A stretch of DNA of 38,611 nucleotides from the NCBI GenBank assembly GCA_947384285.1, contig CANDGI010000026.1:1-38611 (forward strand), in the 5' to 3' direction. The notes under the pieces were generated by a model. It ran no database searches. It worked only from the letters and a program-made list of their open reading frames with translations, and was not told the origin of the DNA. Source of the stretch: an uncultured Lachnospiraceae bacterium. Its GTDB lineage: Bacteria; Bacillota; Clostridia; Lachnospirales; Lachnospiraceae. Made by a program: the position numbers and the translations under genes. Of the stretch, positions 8,749-18,491 are shown one piece after another (within the stretch, counting starts at the first letter, position 1; each line of letters starts with the position of its first letter).

Positions 8749-11700
8749 CTAATCCTCCCAGTAAATCTCAATCACATCCCCGTACTTTAGGGATGCGGTA
8801 TAGGAAGGCGTTTCACCATTGAGTTTTGTCACAATGGCTCTTCCTTTCCCTGCATTCAAGTCAAAGGAGATGGCATCAAAGACATCCACAAATACATAAG
8901 AGGTTTTTCCCCGCAAGGTAACAGCTGCATTATTTACAATGACCTGAAGGGAAGCCGCTTCCGGCTTTGCTTTTACAGGCGCTGCCTCCGGTTTTCTGCG
9001 GATTGTGGGGCGGATATCGCTTTCCGTTGTCTGCTGGGACTGCAGGAACTTTTCTTCTAATTCCTCCTGGGTAAGTTCCCGCTCCTTTTCCTGTCCTGAC
9101 AGCTCTGGCGCCTGCGGCTCTTTCCCTGCAGCCTCCATTTTGGATAACTGCTCCTGCTCCTTCTCTTTCGTTTCCTCTGGCTCTTCCTGCAAGGTCTTCG
9201 GCTGTGCTGCCTCCTCTGCTGCCTGGGCTTTTTCCTTCTCCTGGTTTTCTATTTCAGCTCCTTTATCATCCGCCTTCTTCTCTTCTGGATGTTCTGCCGC
9301 TGCATCCATTGCTGCTGGCTCTGCTGTTTCTTTCGATTTTTCCTCTGTTATCTTTCCAGCTGCCGATTCCTTTCTTTTTTCCTCTGCTGTGTTTCCTTCC
9401 CTGTCGGCTCCTTCCACTGGCTTTCCTGCTTCTTCCTTGGCAGTTTCTCCTGCTGGTTCTTTTTCCGCTGTACCTGCCGCTTCTTCCTGGGCTGTCATTT
9501 CTTCTGTGCTTTCCGAAACAGCATCCCCTTCCTGCCCGGCTGGCTGCATCTCCTCCGGCTGCCTGTAAACGCCTTCAATTTCGGACAGGGGCGTCCGGTA
9601 GGAAATAACCTCCCACTCCAGTGAAAAATTCTCATAAACCTGTGTATCCAAATCTGCCGGCTTATTATTTACCAGGATTTCACTGTCCAAATCAATTTCC
9701 ACATCCATAAATTCCATAATCTGGGCAACCGTATAGAAACTGCGCATTTCCACCCAGTCATTTTCCTGGATCTCATAATAGGGCGGCTCCAGGCTTCCGT
9801 TTACCTCTGCGAATTTCGGGCAGGTAATCATCCTTCCGTTCACTTCAAAGGTAATGACTACCCTGCCGTATTCCTCCAGCTCCTCTAACCGGCAAACGGC
9901 TGCCTCGCCTACCGTAGACGGTTCAATGATAATATCGCTGTTGGGCTCTAAGGTTGCGTTAATGCTGGTTACCCTTCCGTTCACGCGCACTACCGCAGAC
10001 TCTCCCGGCTCACCCCGGACAATCCGCTTCTTCCCGTTGACATAAAAATTAATCTCTTTTCCTCTTCTTGGGAACAGCTGCTCATTGGGGAAGCCTGCAC
10101 GCAGGGCGGCATCTACAATCGTCAGCTTATTGTTGTCGTACAATTTAATCCTCTCTCCGTTAAAGCGCACAAAGAGGAAATTATTTTTCTGGTCATAATA
10201 GCTGATGCAGATGCCAATGGGCGTAACCAAAAGAGGATCCTTGCGAATCTCCTCCTGTTCAAAATGGATTTCCTGCAGCACTTCCTCTCCTCTAAGCGCC
10301 ACACGTTCCAGCGGAAGATCCAGTTCAGAAGCCAGGTGCTCCACGAATCCATGAACCTTTCCGCCGCCCCCGACAATAAAGGTTGCGCTGACCGTTTCCC
10401 CGCCGTTTAATTCTTTGATTTTTGCCGCAATATCTTCTGTAAGGCCAAATACCAGGGGCTGTATCAAATCCCATACTTCCTCAGCCGTAATCGTATGTTT
10501 AATCATCATGATATCCTGGTATTCAATTTCCTTTTCTGTGGTGGAGCTTAGCTTGATGTGCTCCGCCGTCTTAAAATCTACCAGGTAATGCTGTACCAAA
10601 AGCTCTGTAATCTCGTCCCCGGCGCAGGGAATCATGCCATAGGCTATGATGCTGCCGTCCCTGGTCACAGAGATATCGCTTGTGCCCGCGCCTACGTCTA
10701 CCAAGGCGATATTTAACATACGGAAGGTCTCTGGAATGGCCACGTTGATAGCAGCGATAGGCTCCAGGGTCAAGCTTGCAACCTTAAGGCCTGCAAGCCC
10801 TACCGCGGAATAAAGCCCATCTACCACGTCCTCCGGCAGGAACGTAACAATGATATCAGCGCTGACTACCTCCGCTTTATGCCCCTCCAGGTTGGAAAAG
10901 ATATCTCCGTTCAAATAATATTTTACGACAGAATATCCGACGCAGTAAAATTTAAAATTCGTATCGTTATTTTCATTTAAAATCTGCTGGGCTTTTTCAA
11001 TTCCCAAAAGATCCAGGGTGTGCACATCCTCCCCGGTGACTACAACCTCTTCCTGAAAGCTGTATTCCACTGTGGTTGTAACCGTCTTTAACACCCGGCC
11101 CGCTGCGGCAATGCATACTTCACTTAAGGGCATGTGGATCTGTTCTTCCAAAGCGCTTTTTACCCGGCCTACCGTCCGGCCCACCCGGCCGATGTCATGA
11201 ATCTGCCCATCCAGCATAGAACGAGTCTCATGCTCTCTGGAAAACTGGGCAAGCACATAAAAATCATCTTCGTTCTTATAGCCAACGGTGCCCACAACGT
11301 TCCTGGTACCGATATCCAGTCCAAATACCAAAGGAACTCCCTCTAACTGCTGTTCCATCTTATTCAGTTCTCCTTTATTTTTAATTGCCTGGGCAACCTG
11401 GTAAAAGGTTTCCTCCCTGGTTCCGTTATTATCTATAATCACCTGGCAGTGCTTTTGGTATTCACTGTCGGAAAGCTGGCTTTTGAACATGCTTTCCACC
11501 TGTTCCTCGGAATAGCCCCTGGAACGCATCAGCCGCTTTTTCCTGACCTCCTCCGAAGTCTTTACATACCACAGTTCATCACAAATCTCATTATAATTGT
11601 CCTCAATCAAAAGTGCCGCTTCCACAATCACATAATCCAGGATCCCCATGCGCTCCTGCTCTGTAATCTGCCCCAGAATATATTCTTTGACGGCTGGATG

Positions 11701-11964
11701 CATCACCTCATTGACCCGTTTTCTCAATTCATCAGAACTGAATATCGCTGCTGCCAATGCCGAACGGTTTATCGTTTCATCTTCATTATACACTTCCACT
11801 GGAAGGAACTTCAGCAATTTCCGGTAACAATCACTCCCCGGCTCCATCAGCATCCGTGCGATTTTGTCTGCTATCAGGTTTTTTACCCTGTAATTCTGTT
11901 CCAAATATTCCAAGATGGCGGATTTTCCTGCTCCAACTCCGCCAGTAATCCCAATTACCTGCAT
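8749..11964 (-). CDS. coaE: Fused ORF: dephospho-CoA kinase + FtsA/PilM-like ATPase
   Basis: One uninterrupted 1071-codon frame covers two unrelated proteins. Residues 1-200 are a complete dephospho-CoA kinase (last step of CoA synthesis), with the P-loop GGVGAGKS at 8-15. From Met203 (position 11358) begins an actin-like ATPase of the FtsA/PilM type, with FGLDIGTRN, LVDVGAGTSDIS and VGGGGK motifs. This is followed by a beta-rich region, a long Glu/Ala-rich linker (about residues 810-990) and a small C-terminal domain. At the junction an internal AAAGGAG (11370-11376) precedes the ATG at 11358, exactly as if the second gene were separate. One extra A in the A5 tract at 11378-11382 would end coaE at once with TAA. 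The fusion may be real, a one-base mutation, or a sequencing error. The long tail suggests a cell-envelope role for the second part. Confidence 0.85.
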   Translation of the reverse strand: MQVIGITGGVGAGKSAILEYLEQNYRVKNLIADKIARMLMEPGSDCYRKLLKFLPVEVYNEDETINRSALAAAIFSSDELRKRVNEVMHPAVKEYILGQITEQERMGILDYVIVEAALLIEDNYNEICDELWYVKTSEEVRKKRLMRSRGYSEEQVESMFKSQLSDSEYQKHCQVIIDNNGTREETFYQVAQAIKNKGELNKMEQQLEGVPLVFGLDIGTRNVVGTVGYKNEDDFYVLAQFSREHETRSMLDGQIHDIGRVGRTVGRVKSALEEQIHMPLSEVCIAAAGRVLKTVTTTVEYSFQEEVVVTGEDVHTLDLLGIEKAQQILNENNDTNFKFYCVGYSVVKYYLNGDIFSNLEGHKAEVVSADIIVTFLPEDVVDGLYSAVGLAGLKVASLTLEPIAAINVAIPETFRMLNIALVDVGAGTSDISVTRDGSIIAYGMIPCAGDEITELLVQHYLVDFKTAEHIKLSSTTEKEIEYQDIMMIKHTITAEEVWDLIQPLVFGLTEDIAAKIKELNGGETVSATFIVGGGGKVHGFVEHLASELDLPLERVALRGEEVLQEIHFEQEEIRKDPLLVTPIGICISYYDQKNNFLFVRFNGERIKLYDNNKLTIVDAALRAGFPNEQLFPRRGKEINFYVNGKKRIVRGEPGESAVVRVNGRVTSINATLEPNSDIIIEPSTVGEAAVCRLEELEEYGRVVITFEVNGRMITCPKFAEVNGSLEPPYYEIQENDWVEMRSFYTVAQIMEFMDVEIDLDSEILVNNKPADLDTQVYENFSLEWEVISYRTPLSEIEGVYRQPEEMQPAGQEGDAVSESTEEMTAQEEAAGTAEKEPAGETAKEEAGKPVEGADREGNTAEEKRKESAAGKITEEKSKETAEPAAMDAAAEHPEEKKADDKGAEIENQEKEKAQAAEEAAQPKTLQEEPEETKEKEQEQLSKMEAAGKEPQAPELSGQEKERELTQEELEEKFLQSQQTTESDIRPTIRRKPEAAPVKAKPEAASLQVIVNNAAVTLRGKTSYVFVDVFDAISFDLNAGKGRAIVTKLNGETPSYTASLKYGDVIEIYWED

Positions 11965-11990
11965 ATGCCAAAACTCCTTTGTCTATATTT

Positions 11991-14711
11991 TTAATGTGCT
12001 TCATACCAGCTTCTGCCCTGGTTCATGTCAATCTCCAATTTTACTGAAAGCTCCGCTGCCGCTTCCATCTCTCTTTTGAGAATCTCTTCCACCTGCTCAA
12101 TCTCCTCTTCCCAAGCCTCAATCAGCAGTTCGTCATGTATCTGCAGAATCAACTGGGAACGCAGCCCCCTCTCCTGCAGGGATTCCCCTACACGGATCAT
12201 TGCAATCTTGATAATATCCGCCGCGGTTCCCTGGATGGGTGAATTCATTGCCACCCGCTCCCCAAAGGATCTCTGCATGAAATTGCTGGAAGACAGCTCC
12301 GGCACAGGCCTTCTCCTGCCAAACATGGTGGTGACATATCCCTGTTCCTTCGCCTCCTTCACCTGCCGGTCCAAAAACTGCTTCACGCCTGGATAAGTCT
12401 CAAAATAAGATTCAATATACTGGGCGGCTTCTTTCTTCGTTATGCTCAAATCCTGGCTTAAGCCAAAGGAGCTAATCCCGTATACAATTCCAAAATTCAC
12501 CGCTTTTGCATTCCTTCTCTGCAGGGATGTCACTTCATCAAATGGCACATGGAACACCTGGGATGCCGTGATTCTGTGAATATCCTGCGCCTGCCGGTAA
12601 GCGTCAATCAGGTTCGCATCCCCTGACATATGGGCAAGCACCCGAAGCTCAATCTGGGAATAATCCGCATCAATCAGGACACATCCTTCCCTTGGGATAA
12701 ATACCTTCCGTATCTGCCGCCCCAAATCCATCCGTATGGGGATGTTCTGCAGATTCGGCTCTGTGCTGCTAAGCCTTCCTGTGGCCGTGATGGTCTGGTG
12801 AAAGGTAGAACGTATCCGCCCATCCCCTTCAATATAATTGGCAAGGCCGTCTGCATAGGTGGATTTCAGCTTCGTAAGCTGGCGGTATTCCAAAATCTTT
12901 GATACCAAAGGATAGTCCCCGGCCAGCTTGTCCAATACATCCGCTGCAGTGGAATACCCGGTCTTTGTCTTCTTCCCGTAAGGCATTTTTAATTTATCAA
13001 ACAGGATCACGCCCAATTGCTTAGGCGAATTGATGTTAAATTCCTCCCCTGCCTCCTGGTAAATCTCCTGCTCCAGCTCTTTTATCTTCCCGGAAAGGCT
13101 CTCTCCGTAAGATTTCAGCTCATCCCCATTGACCAAAACCCCAGCCTGCTCCATGTTATGAAGGGTATATGCCAGCGGCATCTCAATCTTCTGGTATAAC
13201 TGCCACATACCGGCGCTTTTCAGCTTCCTCTCCAACCCTTCTGCCGCCTGATAAGCAGCCGCTGCCGCAAAGGCGCCGTACTGGAATAATTCTTTCTGCC
13301 TCTGGACGGCCGCCTGGGCAAATGACAGTTTTCCCAGCAGATCCCCCCGGGAAGGCACCATCAAATCCAGATATTCTTTTGCCACATCATCATACGTATA
13401 ATCATTTTTCAGAGGATTTAACAGATAGGCGCCGATTAATACATCTGCAATCTTTGCCCTGCTCTCATGTTCCACCTTAAGCCAGGGAAGCTGGGACTTT
13501 AAATCAAAGGTTGCCGCTGACCTTACAGTCCCAAAAAGCTGCAAAAGCTGCTGCGCCAAAAAATCTCCTGGCAGCTTCTCCCCTGCCCATATAAAAAATA
13601 TTTTTTCTTCTCCAAAAGCCAGGGCAAGCCCCAGGATTTCTTCTTCTTTTCCTGTTTTGCCGCTGCCGCCCTCTGCCAAAAAGCGCTCCAGCGTCATCTG
13701 CCCTTCCCGCTCTGCAATCTCTTTGTCTGCAAAAAGCATGAAACCTATACGTTCCGCTTTCCCCGCTTCCTTTAATATTTTTTCTGCCTCTGGAAGCTCT
13801 GTTATTTCCTTAAAATACTGCTCCACAGGAGCCGCTGGTGCTTCCACCTGGAAACGGCTCAGCATATTTTTAAATTCCAGCTTTTTCATCCATACATATG
13901 CTTCCGGCGTAAATAAATCTCCCAGCGCCGCCTGCTCCAATTGATATTCTACTGGAGCATCCGTTACAATCGTGGCAAGGGTTTTGCTCATCTGCGCCAA
14001 ATCATAATGCTCCCTCAGATTGTTCTGGGCTCTTTTGGGCTTAATCTCATCCACATGCTCATAGGCAGATTCGATGCTCCCATAAGCTGCAATCAAGGCC
14101 GTGGCTGTCTTCTCGCCAATCCCCGGCACGCCGGGAATATTATCCGCGGAATCTCCCATCAGCGCTTTTACATCAATAAATTCTTTCGGCGTTACCTGAT
14201 ACTTTTCCTTTACATCCTTTGCATAATAATCTTCAATCTCCGTCCCGGTACGTTTTGTCTTTGGAATGCGTATCTTGATATGCCCGCTGGCAAGCTGCAG
14301 CAAATCCCGGTCCCCGGACACCAGGGATATGGAAAGCCCTTCCCGCTCACAGCGCGCCGCAAGGGTTCCTAGAATGTCGTCTGCCTCGTACCCCTCCTGC
14401 TCCACAATTACAACGCCCATGGCCTTGAGCACTTCCTTTATCACAGGAACCTGCTGCCTTAACTCTTCTGCCATGGGCTTCCTGGTTCCCTTGTAAGCGT
14501 CATACATCTTATGCCGGAACGTAGGCGCATGCACATCAAAAGCCACGGTCAGGTAATCCGGCTTTTCCTCCTCCAGGATACGGAACAGGATATTTAAAAA
14601 TCCATATACCGCGTTGGTGTGAAGCCCTTCTGCGTTGGTGAGATCCGGTATCCCAAAAAAAGCCCGGTTTAAAATGCTGTGCCCGTCAATCAATACTATT
14701 TTTTTGCTCAT
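11991..14711 (-). CDS. polA: DNA polymerase I
   Basis: The 906-aa family A polymerase serves repair and Okazaki fragment maturation. The N-terminal 5' nuclease is intact (SGDRDLLQLAS, then the helix-hairpin-helix GDSADNIPGVPGIGEKTA). The central 3'-5' exonuclease domain is degenerate: where active enzymes have the DxE metal-binding motif this one reads GFMLFADKE, so proofreading is probably absent, as in Bacillus-type Pol I. Polymerase motifs A (DADYSQIELR, about 680), B (RRNAKAVNFGIVYG, about 735) and C (QIHDELLIEAW, about 860) are complete. It starts at ATG 14711 after an AAGGAA site and leads the long leftward train. Confidence 0.97.
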   Translation of the reverse strand: MSKKIVLIDGHSILNRAFFGIPDLTNAEGLHTNAVYGFLNILFRILEEEKPDYLTVAFDVHAPTFRHKMYDAYKGTRKPMAEELRQQVPVIKEVLKAMGVVIVEQEGYEADDILGTLAARCEREGLSISLVSGDRDLLQLASGHIKIRIPKTKRTGTEIEDYYAKDVKEKYQVTPKEFIDVKALMGDSADNIPGVPGIGEKTATALIAAYGSIESAYEHVDEIKPKRAQNNLREHYDLAQMSKTLATIVTDAPVEYQLEQAALGDLFTPEAYVWMKKLEFKNMLSRFQVEAPAAPVEQYFKEITELPEAEKILKEAGKAERIGFMLFADKEIAEREGQMTLERFLAEGGSGKTGKEEEILGLALAFGEEKIFFIWAGEKLPGDFLAQQLLQLFGTVRSAATFDLKSQLPWLKVEHESRAKIADVLIGAYLLNPLKNDYTYDDVAKEYLDLMVPSRGDLLGKLSFAQAAVQRQKELFQYGAFAAAAAYQAAEGLERKLKSAGMWQLYQKIEMPLAYTLHNMEQAGVLVNGDELKSYGESLSGKIKELEQEIYQEAGEEFNINSPKQLGVILFDKLKMPYGKKTKTGYSTAADVLDKLAGDYPLVSKILEYRQLTKLKSTYADGLANYIEGDGRIRSTFHQTITATGRLSSTEPNLQNIPIRMDLGRQIRKVFIPREGCVLIDADYSQIELRVLAHMSGDANLIDAYRQAQDIHRITASQVFHVPFDEVTSLQRRNAKAVNFGIVYGISSFGLSQDLSITKKEAAQYIESYFETYPGVKQFLDRQVKEAKEQGYVTTMFGRRRPVPELSSSNFMQRSFGERVAMNSPIQGTAADIIKIAMIRVGESLQERGLRSQLILQIHDELLIEAWEEEIEQVEEILKREMEAAAELSVKLEIDMNQGRSWYEAH

Positions 14712-14905
14712 AAATGCTAATTCCTTCTATCTTCGTCTGCAGGTTATCTGTCTCTTTACGGATTTCATCTCCAGCTTTTCACCCATAATCATTTCTATTT
14801 TACACCATATGACCCAGATTTAAAAGTTATAAATTCACGAAAAATTAAAAATATGCCACGCCAAACCCCAAAAAGTCCTGCCAAATCGACAAAAAAATAT
14901 ATTTC

Positions 14906-14934
14906 TTTACGTTTTTTAGGGAATATGGTATAGT
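14906..14934 (+). promoter_or_regulatory. Promoter of the diguanylate cyclase gene
   Basis: TTTACG (14906-14911) and TATAGT (14929-14934) are separated by 17 bases, a good sigma-A spacing. The start codon follows 33 bases after the -10. The promoter reads away from polA, so the two genes are divergent. Confidence 0.65.
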
Positions 14935-14967
14935 TTATGATAGTTTGATAATAAAGAGGTAGAAACA

Positions 14968-16047
14968 TTGAACAGATTAAATGATATGCTGAAACGAATT
15001 CTTACTGGTGAGCTTCCAATCACCAACAATATAAAATACCATATTGCCGTTTACTCTCTTGCGGCAGTCCATGGCATATTTATGTTCTTTTTCCTGTTCA
15101 CAGGAATTTATTTTATGGCAGCATATAACTTTCTAAGCACCGCAGCATATCTTCTCTGCAAAAAACTGCTGAAAAAAGAGGCTTATCCTTTGATCTATTA
15201 TATTACCTGCGGAGAAATTATTTTAAATACCATTTTTACTACATTGGCTATTGGCTGGGAAAGCGGCTTCTCCCTATTTCTGCTTGCCCTTGTGGCTGCC
15301 GGCTTTTATATTTCCTATACCTTTCCCCGGCATCGGATTGCAAGCCCTTTCATCTGCGGCATTTTTGCCTCCATTACATATTTTGTCTGCTATTTGTTAG
15401 GCCGGTTCCTTGTGCCCTGGCATTTTATTGCAGGCAGCTGGATGTGCCATGCCCTTTATGTTTTTAATTCCTTCTGCACCCTGGCGTTTATCACAGTTTT
15501 CTCCATATTATTTATGGTAGACATCCGTGTCTCCCAGAATAAACTGTTTGAAGAAAACAAGATGCTTGGGCGGATTGCCGGGATTGACGCGCTGACCAGG
15601 CTGTATAACCGCTGGAGCATGGAAAACTTTCTCTCGGATGCTTTCTTGGCAGAACATCCTTTCTGCCTTGTCATGTGCGACATTGATGATTTCAAGAGAG
15701 TCAACGATACCTACGGGCATGAATGCGGAGATGAAGTGCTCAAAGACATTGCAGAAATTATCAAAAGCTATGTGCCAAAAGGCAGCTATGTATGCCGCTG
15801 GGGCGGCGAAGAATTCCTAATCCTGCTGAATGGATACAGCCGGGAGGAATCTGCAGCGCTTGCAGACAGTATCCGCTGTTTTGTGGAAACACACAATTCC
15901 GAGTTCCAGGGGATTCAGATTCCCCACACCATAACCATGGGCGTGGCCCATCATCACAAAAACCAGACCATAGAATCTACCATTGCAAGAGCCGACATGA
16001 AACTGTACATCGGAAAACGCAATGGAAAAAATGTGGTTATCTCATAA
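14968..16047 (+). CDS. Membrane-bound diguanylate cyclase (GGDEF)
   Basis: The 359-aa protein has a membrane part of about six helices in residues 25-195, followed by a GGDEF domain that makes cyclic di-GMP from two GTP. The catalytic motif is RWGGEEF, and the nucleotide and metal site is in CDIDDFKRVNDTYGHECGDE. The RxxD inhibitory site normally found just before the motif is absent (the residues there are PKGSYVC), so product inhibition is unlikely. The membrane part probably senses a signal but matches no sensor domain I can name. It starts at TTG 14968 with AAGAGGT upstream. It is the only clear plus-strand gene of the host part. Confidence 0.88.
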   Translation: MNRLNDMLKRILTGELPITNNIKYHIAVYSLAAVHGIFMFFFLFTGIYFMAAYNFLSTAAYLLCKKLLKKEAYPLIYYITCGEIILNTIFTTLAIGWESGFSLFLLALVAAGFYISYTFPRHRIASPFICGIFASITYFVCYLLGRFLVPWHFIAGSWMCHALYVFNSFCTLAFITVFSILFMVDIRVSQNKLFEENKMLGRIAGIDALTRLYNRWSMENFLSDAFLAEHPFCLVMCDIDDFKRVNDTYGHECGDEVLKDIAEIIKSYVPKGSYVCRWGGEEFLILLNGYSREESAALADSIRCFVETHNSEFQGIQIPHTITMGVAHHHKNQTIESTIARADMKLYIGKRNGKNVVIS

Positions 16048-16059
16048 AAACGGCAGAGG

Positions 16060-16151
16060 GGCTGCCATGCCTGAATCCGAACCTCTCCCGCAGCGGTTCG
16101 GGGAGTTAGGGATGAAACGCATCAAAAGGCTGCCATGCCTGTAATCCGAAC
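16060..16151. repeat. Direct repeat between convergent genes
   Basis: A 23-base sequence GGCTGCCATGCCTG-AATCCGAAC at 16060-16082 recurs with one inserted base at 16128-16151. The spacer contains a further hairpin (CCGAACC / GGTTCGG). The block separates the convergent GGDEF and aminopeptidase genes and looks like a partially duplicated terminator region. Confidence 0.5.
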
Positions 16152-16167
16152 TTCACGCACAGCAGCC
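16124..16167 (-). terminator. Terminator of the aminopeptidase gene
   Basis: On the minus strand GGCTGCTGTGC (16157-16167) pairs imperfectly with GCATGGCAGCC (16128-16138) and is followed by TTTT (16124-16127). It lies just after the stop codon of the aminopeptidase gene at 16175. Confidence 0.5.
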
Positions 16168-16174
16168 CTCCTTC

Positions 16175-17965
16175 TTAAATTTCCCTTGTATAAATTTTCA
16201 GCCACTCCCTTTCCTCTTCTGTCAGGAAGGGAGAGATTTTTTCATATACCATCTTGTGGTAGTCATTGAGCAGCTTCCGCTCTCTGGCTGTCATTTCCTC
16301 TGGAATCACTGCATCCAGATCAATGGGCGCATAGGTGATTGTCTCAAATTCCATAAACTGCCCATATTCATTTTTTTCCGCTTTCTTGCAGATAAGTTCA
16401 TTTTCTGTACGGATTCCATATTTCCCTTCCAGATAAACGCCTGGCTCGTCTGTGGTAACCATGCCTTCCTCCAGCACACAGCTATCGTCCCGTTCCGGCA
16501 CAATTTTCCACCGGAATCCGTTTGGCCCCTCATGGACATTTAACAGGTAACCAATCCCATGGCCTGTTCCGCATTTATAATCCAGTCCAAGGTTCCACAA
16601 AGGCCCTCTGGATAAAATATCAAGGTTCAATCCCCGGCAGCCATGCAGAAATTTTGCTGCTGCAAGATTCAAATTGGAGCGGCAGACTGTAGTAAAATGA
16701 AACTTTTCTTCTTCTGTCAAAGCTCCAAGGGCCATCGTCCTGGTTATGTCTGTACTTCCATCCAGATAATGTCCGCCAGAATCCACCAGCAAGAATCCTT
16801 TTGGCTTTAACCTGGCATTCGACTCCGGCGTGGCAGTATAATGCATCATCGCTGCATTGGCGCCATAGGCGCTGATGGTATCAAAGCTCAAATCCACAAA
16901 CAATTCCTGCTCTCTCCTGCGCGCTTCCAAATAATCAGAAGCGGACATCTCTGTTATCTCCATTTTGCCAATATTCGTCTTTAGCCAATACATGAATTTT
17001 GTAAAGGCAGCACCGTCTTTGACATGGGCATTCCGGATATTGGCAAGCTCTGTCTCATTCTTTACCGCTTTCATCATTTCTGTGGGGTTCGCTTCCTGCA
17101 CCACCGTTACATTATCATTCAGGTTGTGGAAAATGCAGTAATTTACAATATTTTTATCCAGCAAAACGGTCTTATGCTCTGGAATCTCCTTTGCATAACC
17201 GTAAATCCCTTCATAGGGCCGTACCGTTATCTGGTTTTTCCGGCAGTAATCCTGTAATGTTTCATCCAATATTTCCTCGTGGATAAACCAGAAGCATTCC
17301 CGCTCTGTCACCGCCGCAAAAGACAGTGCCACCGGAACATGGTCAATGTCCCCGCCCCGGATGTTAAACAGCCATGCAATATCGTACAAGGAAGTAAGAA
17401 TATGTATTTCCGCTCCCTTTTCCGTCATTTTTTCCCGCACTCTCTTTAACTTGTCCGCTGTGCTCTCTCCGGCATACTTTTCTTCCAGTATATACACCGG
17501 ATGCTTGGGCAGTTCTGGCCGTTCTTTCCATATCATCCCCACCAAATCTTCTGATACGAAAACACTTCCCTGCTTGTCCTTTGCAGTTTTTTCATAATCC
17601 TCCCCGTCCTTGGCATTCATCACCCGTCCGTCAAATCCAAGGCATCCTCCCTGGGGTAAATTCTTTTCCACAAATTCCTTTACCGTGGGAACTCCTTCCT
17701 CTCCCATCCGGTACAAAGCAACCGGGCCTCCTGCAAGCTGCCGCTCGGCCTGGATAAAATATCTGCCATCCGCCCAAAGGCCCGCTTCTTCCTTTGTCAC
17801 CACTGCGGTTCCAGCTGAGCCGGTAAAACCTGTGAGATATTTTCTGGCTTTAAAATAATCTCCTACATATTCTGATTCATGGAAATCAGATGTAGGCACA
17901 ATGTACATATCAATATTTCTCTCCTGCATCTTAGCCCTGAGCGCTTCGATTCTCTCTGCTGACAT
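16175..17965 (-). CDS. Xaa-Pro aminopeptidase (M24B, long form)
   Basis: The roughly 596-aa metallopeptidase removes N-terminal residues that precede proline. It is of the long three-domain aminopeptidase P type: two creatinase-like N-terminal domains, the M24 catalytic domain, and a C-terminal extension. Metal ligands are visible in VDSGGHYLDGSTDITRT (two Asp), GTGHGIGYLLNVHEGP (His), DEPGVYLEG (Glu) and GIRTENEL (Glu). There is no signal peptide, so it should be cytoplasmic. The longest frame begins with GTG at 18007. The ATG at 17965 has AAGGAG 7 bases upstream and gives the typical MSAERIEALR start, so it is used. Confidence 0.93.
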   Translation of the reverse strand: MSAERIEALRAKMQERNIDMYIVPTSDFHESEYVGDYFKARKYLTGFTGSAGTAVVTKEEAGLWADGRYFIQAERQLAGGPVALYRMGEEGVPTVKEFVEKNLPQGGCLGFDGRVMNAKDGEDYEKTAKDKQGSVFVSEDLVGMIWKERPELPKHPVYILEEKYAGESTADKLKRVREKMTEKGAEIHILTSLYDIAWLFNIRGGDIDHVPVALSFAAVTERECFWFIHEEILDETLQDYCRKNQITVRPYEGIYGYAKEIPEHKTVLLDKNIVNYCIFHNLNDNVTVVQEANPTEMMKAVKNETELANIRNAHVKDGAAFTKFMYWLKTNIGKMEITEMSASDYLEARRREQELFVDLSFDTISAYGANAAMMHYTATPESNARLKPKGFLLVDSGGHYLDGSTDITRTMALGALTEEEKFHFTTVCRSNLNLAAAKFLHGCRGLNLDILSRGPLWNLGLDYKCGTGHGIGYLLNVHEGPNGFRWKIVPERDDSCVLEEGMVTTDEPGVYLEGKYGIRTENELICKKAEKNEYGQFMEFETITYAPIDLDAVIPEEMTARERKLLNDYHKMVYEKISPFLTEEEREWLKIYTREI

Positions 17966-18010
17966 TGGCATTCTCCTTTTCACTTCCATTACTCTGCTTT
18001 TCACCACACC

Positions 18011-18085
18011 GGCCTGCCCTTAAGCATAACTTTAAGCTTTTACAGCATCAGCCCGCCCTTAAGCACAACTTTAAGCTTTCACGGC
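18011..18085. repeat. 39-bp tandem duplication at the ridA 3' end
   Basis: Positions 18011-18046 and 18050-18085 are the same 36-base sequence in 31 of 36 positions, offset by 39 bases. The right copy contains the last codons and stop of ridA, so the left copy is a duplicated gene end. Both copies contain paired HindIII-like palindromes. Confidence 0.65.
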
Positions 18086-18451
18086 AATGGCTTCAATTTC
18101 CACCAATCCGCCTTTGGGCAGTTTTGCCGCCTGGACACAGGAACGCGCTGGCGCTTCCCCTTGGAAATACTGGGCATAAATCTCATTTACCTTCGCAAAA
18201 TCATTGATATCATCCAAAAATACGTTGGTCTTTACTACCTGCTCTAAGCCGCTTCCTGCAGCCTCCAAGACAGCTGTAAGATTTTTCAGGCTCTGATGGG
18301 TTTGTGCCTCCACTCCCTCTGGCAGTTCGCCGCTTTCTGGAATCAATCCCAGCTGCCCGGATGTAAAAATTAATCCGCCTGCTTCTACTGCATGGACATA
18401 AGGCCCTACTGCTGCCGGCGCTTTTGGTGCATGAATGGTTTTCTTCATCAT
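18071..18451 (-). CDS. ridA: RidA family enamine/imine deaminase
   Basis: The 126-aa protein belongs to the YjgF/YER057c/UK114 family, which hydrolyses reactive 2-aminoacrylate and similar imines formed by PLP enzymes. Family signatures include APAAVGPYVHAV near the start, GLIFTSGQLGL, the VVKTNVFL strand and the C-terminal PARSCVQAAKLPKGGLVEIE with the substrate-binding Arg. It forms trimers in known members. Two adjacent ATGs begin the frame after a GAGG site, and the first (18451) is used. A good promoter lies at 18492-18520. Confidence 0.93.
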   Translation of the reverse strand: MMKKTIHAPKAPAAVGPYVHAVEAGGLIFTSGQLGLIPESGELPEGVEAQTHQSLKNLTAVLEAAGSGLEQVVKTNVFLDDINDFAKVNEIYAQYFQGEAPARSCVQAAKLPKGGLVEIEAIAVKA

Positions 18452-18491
18452 CTATTTCCTCTTTTCTATAATATAAATTTTTATCTTTCTC

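Noticed and set aside
9005-9568. 187-codon plus-strand frame rich in Ser and Ala
   Set aside because: It is antisense to the Glu/Ala-rich linker of the FtsA-like protein; no ribosome site.
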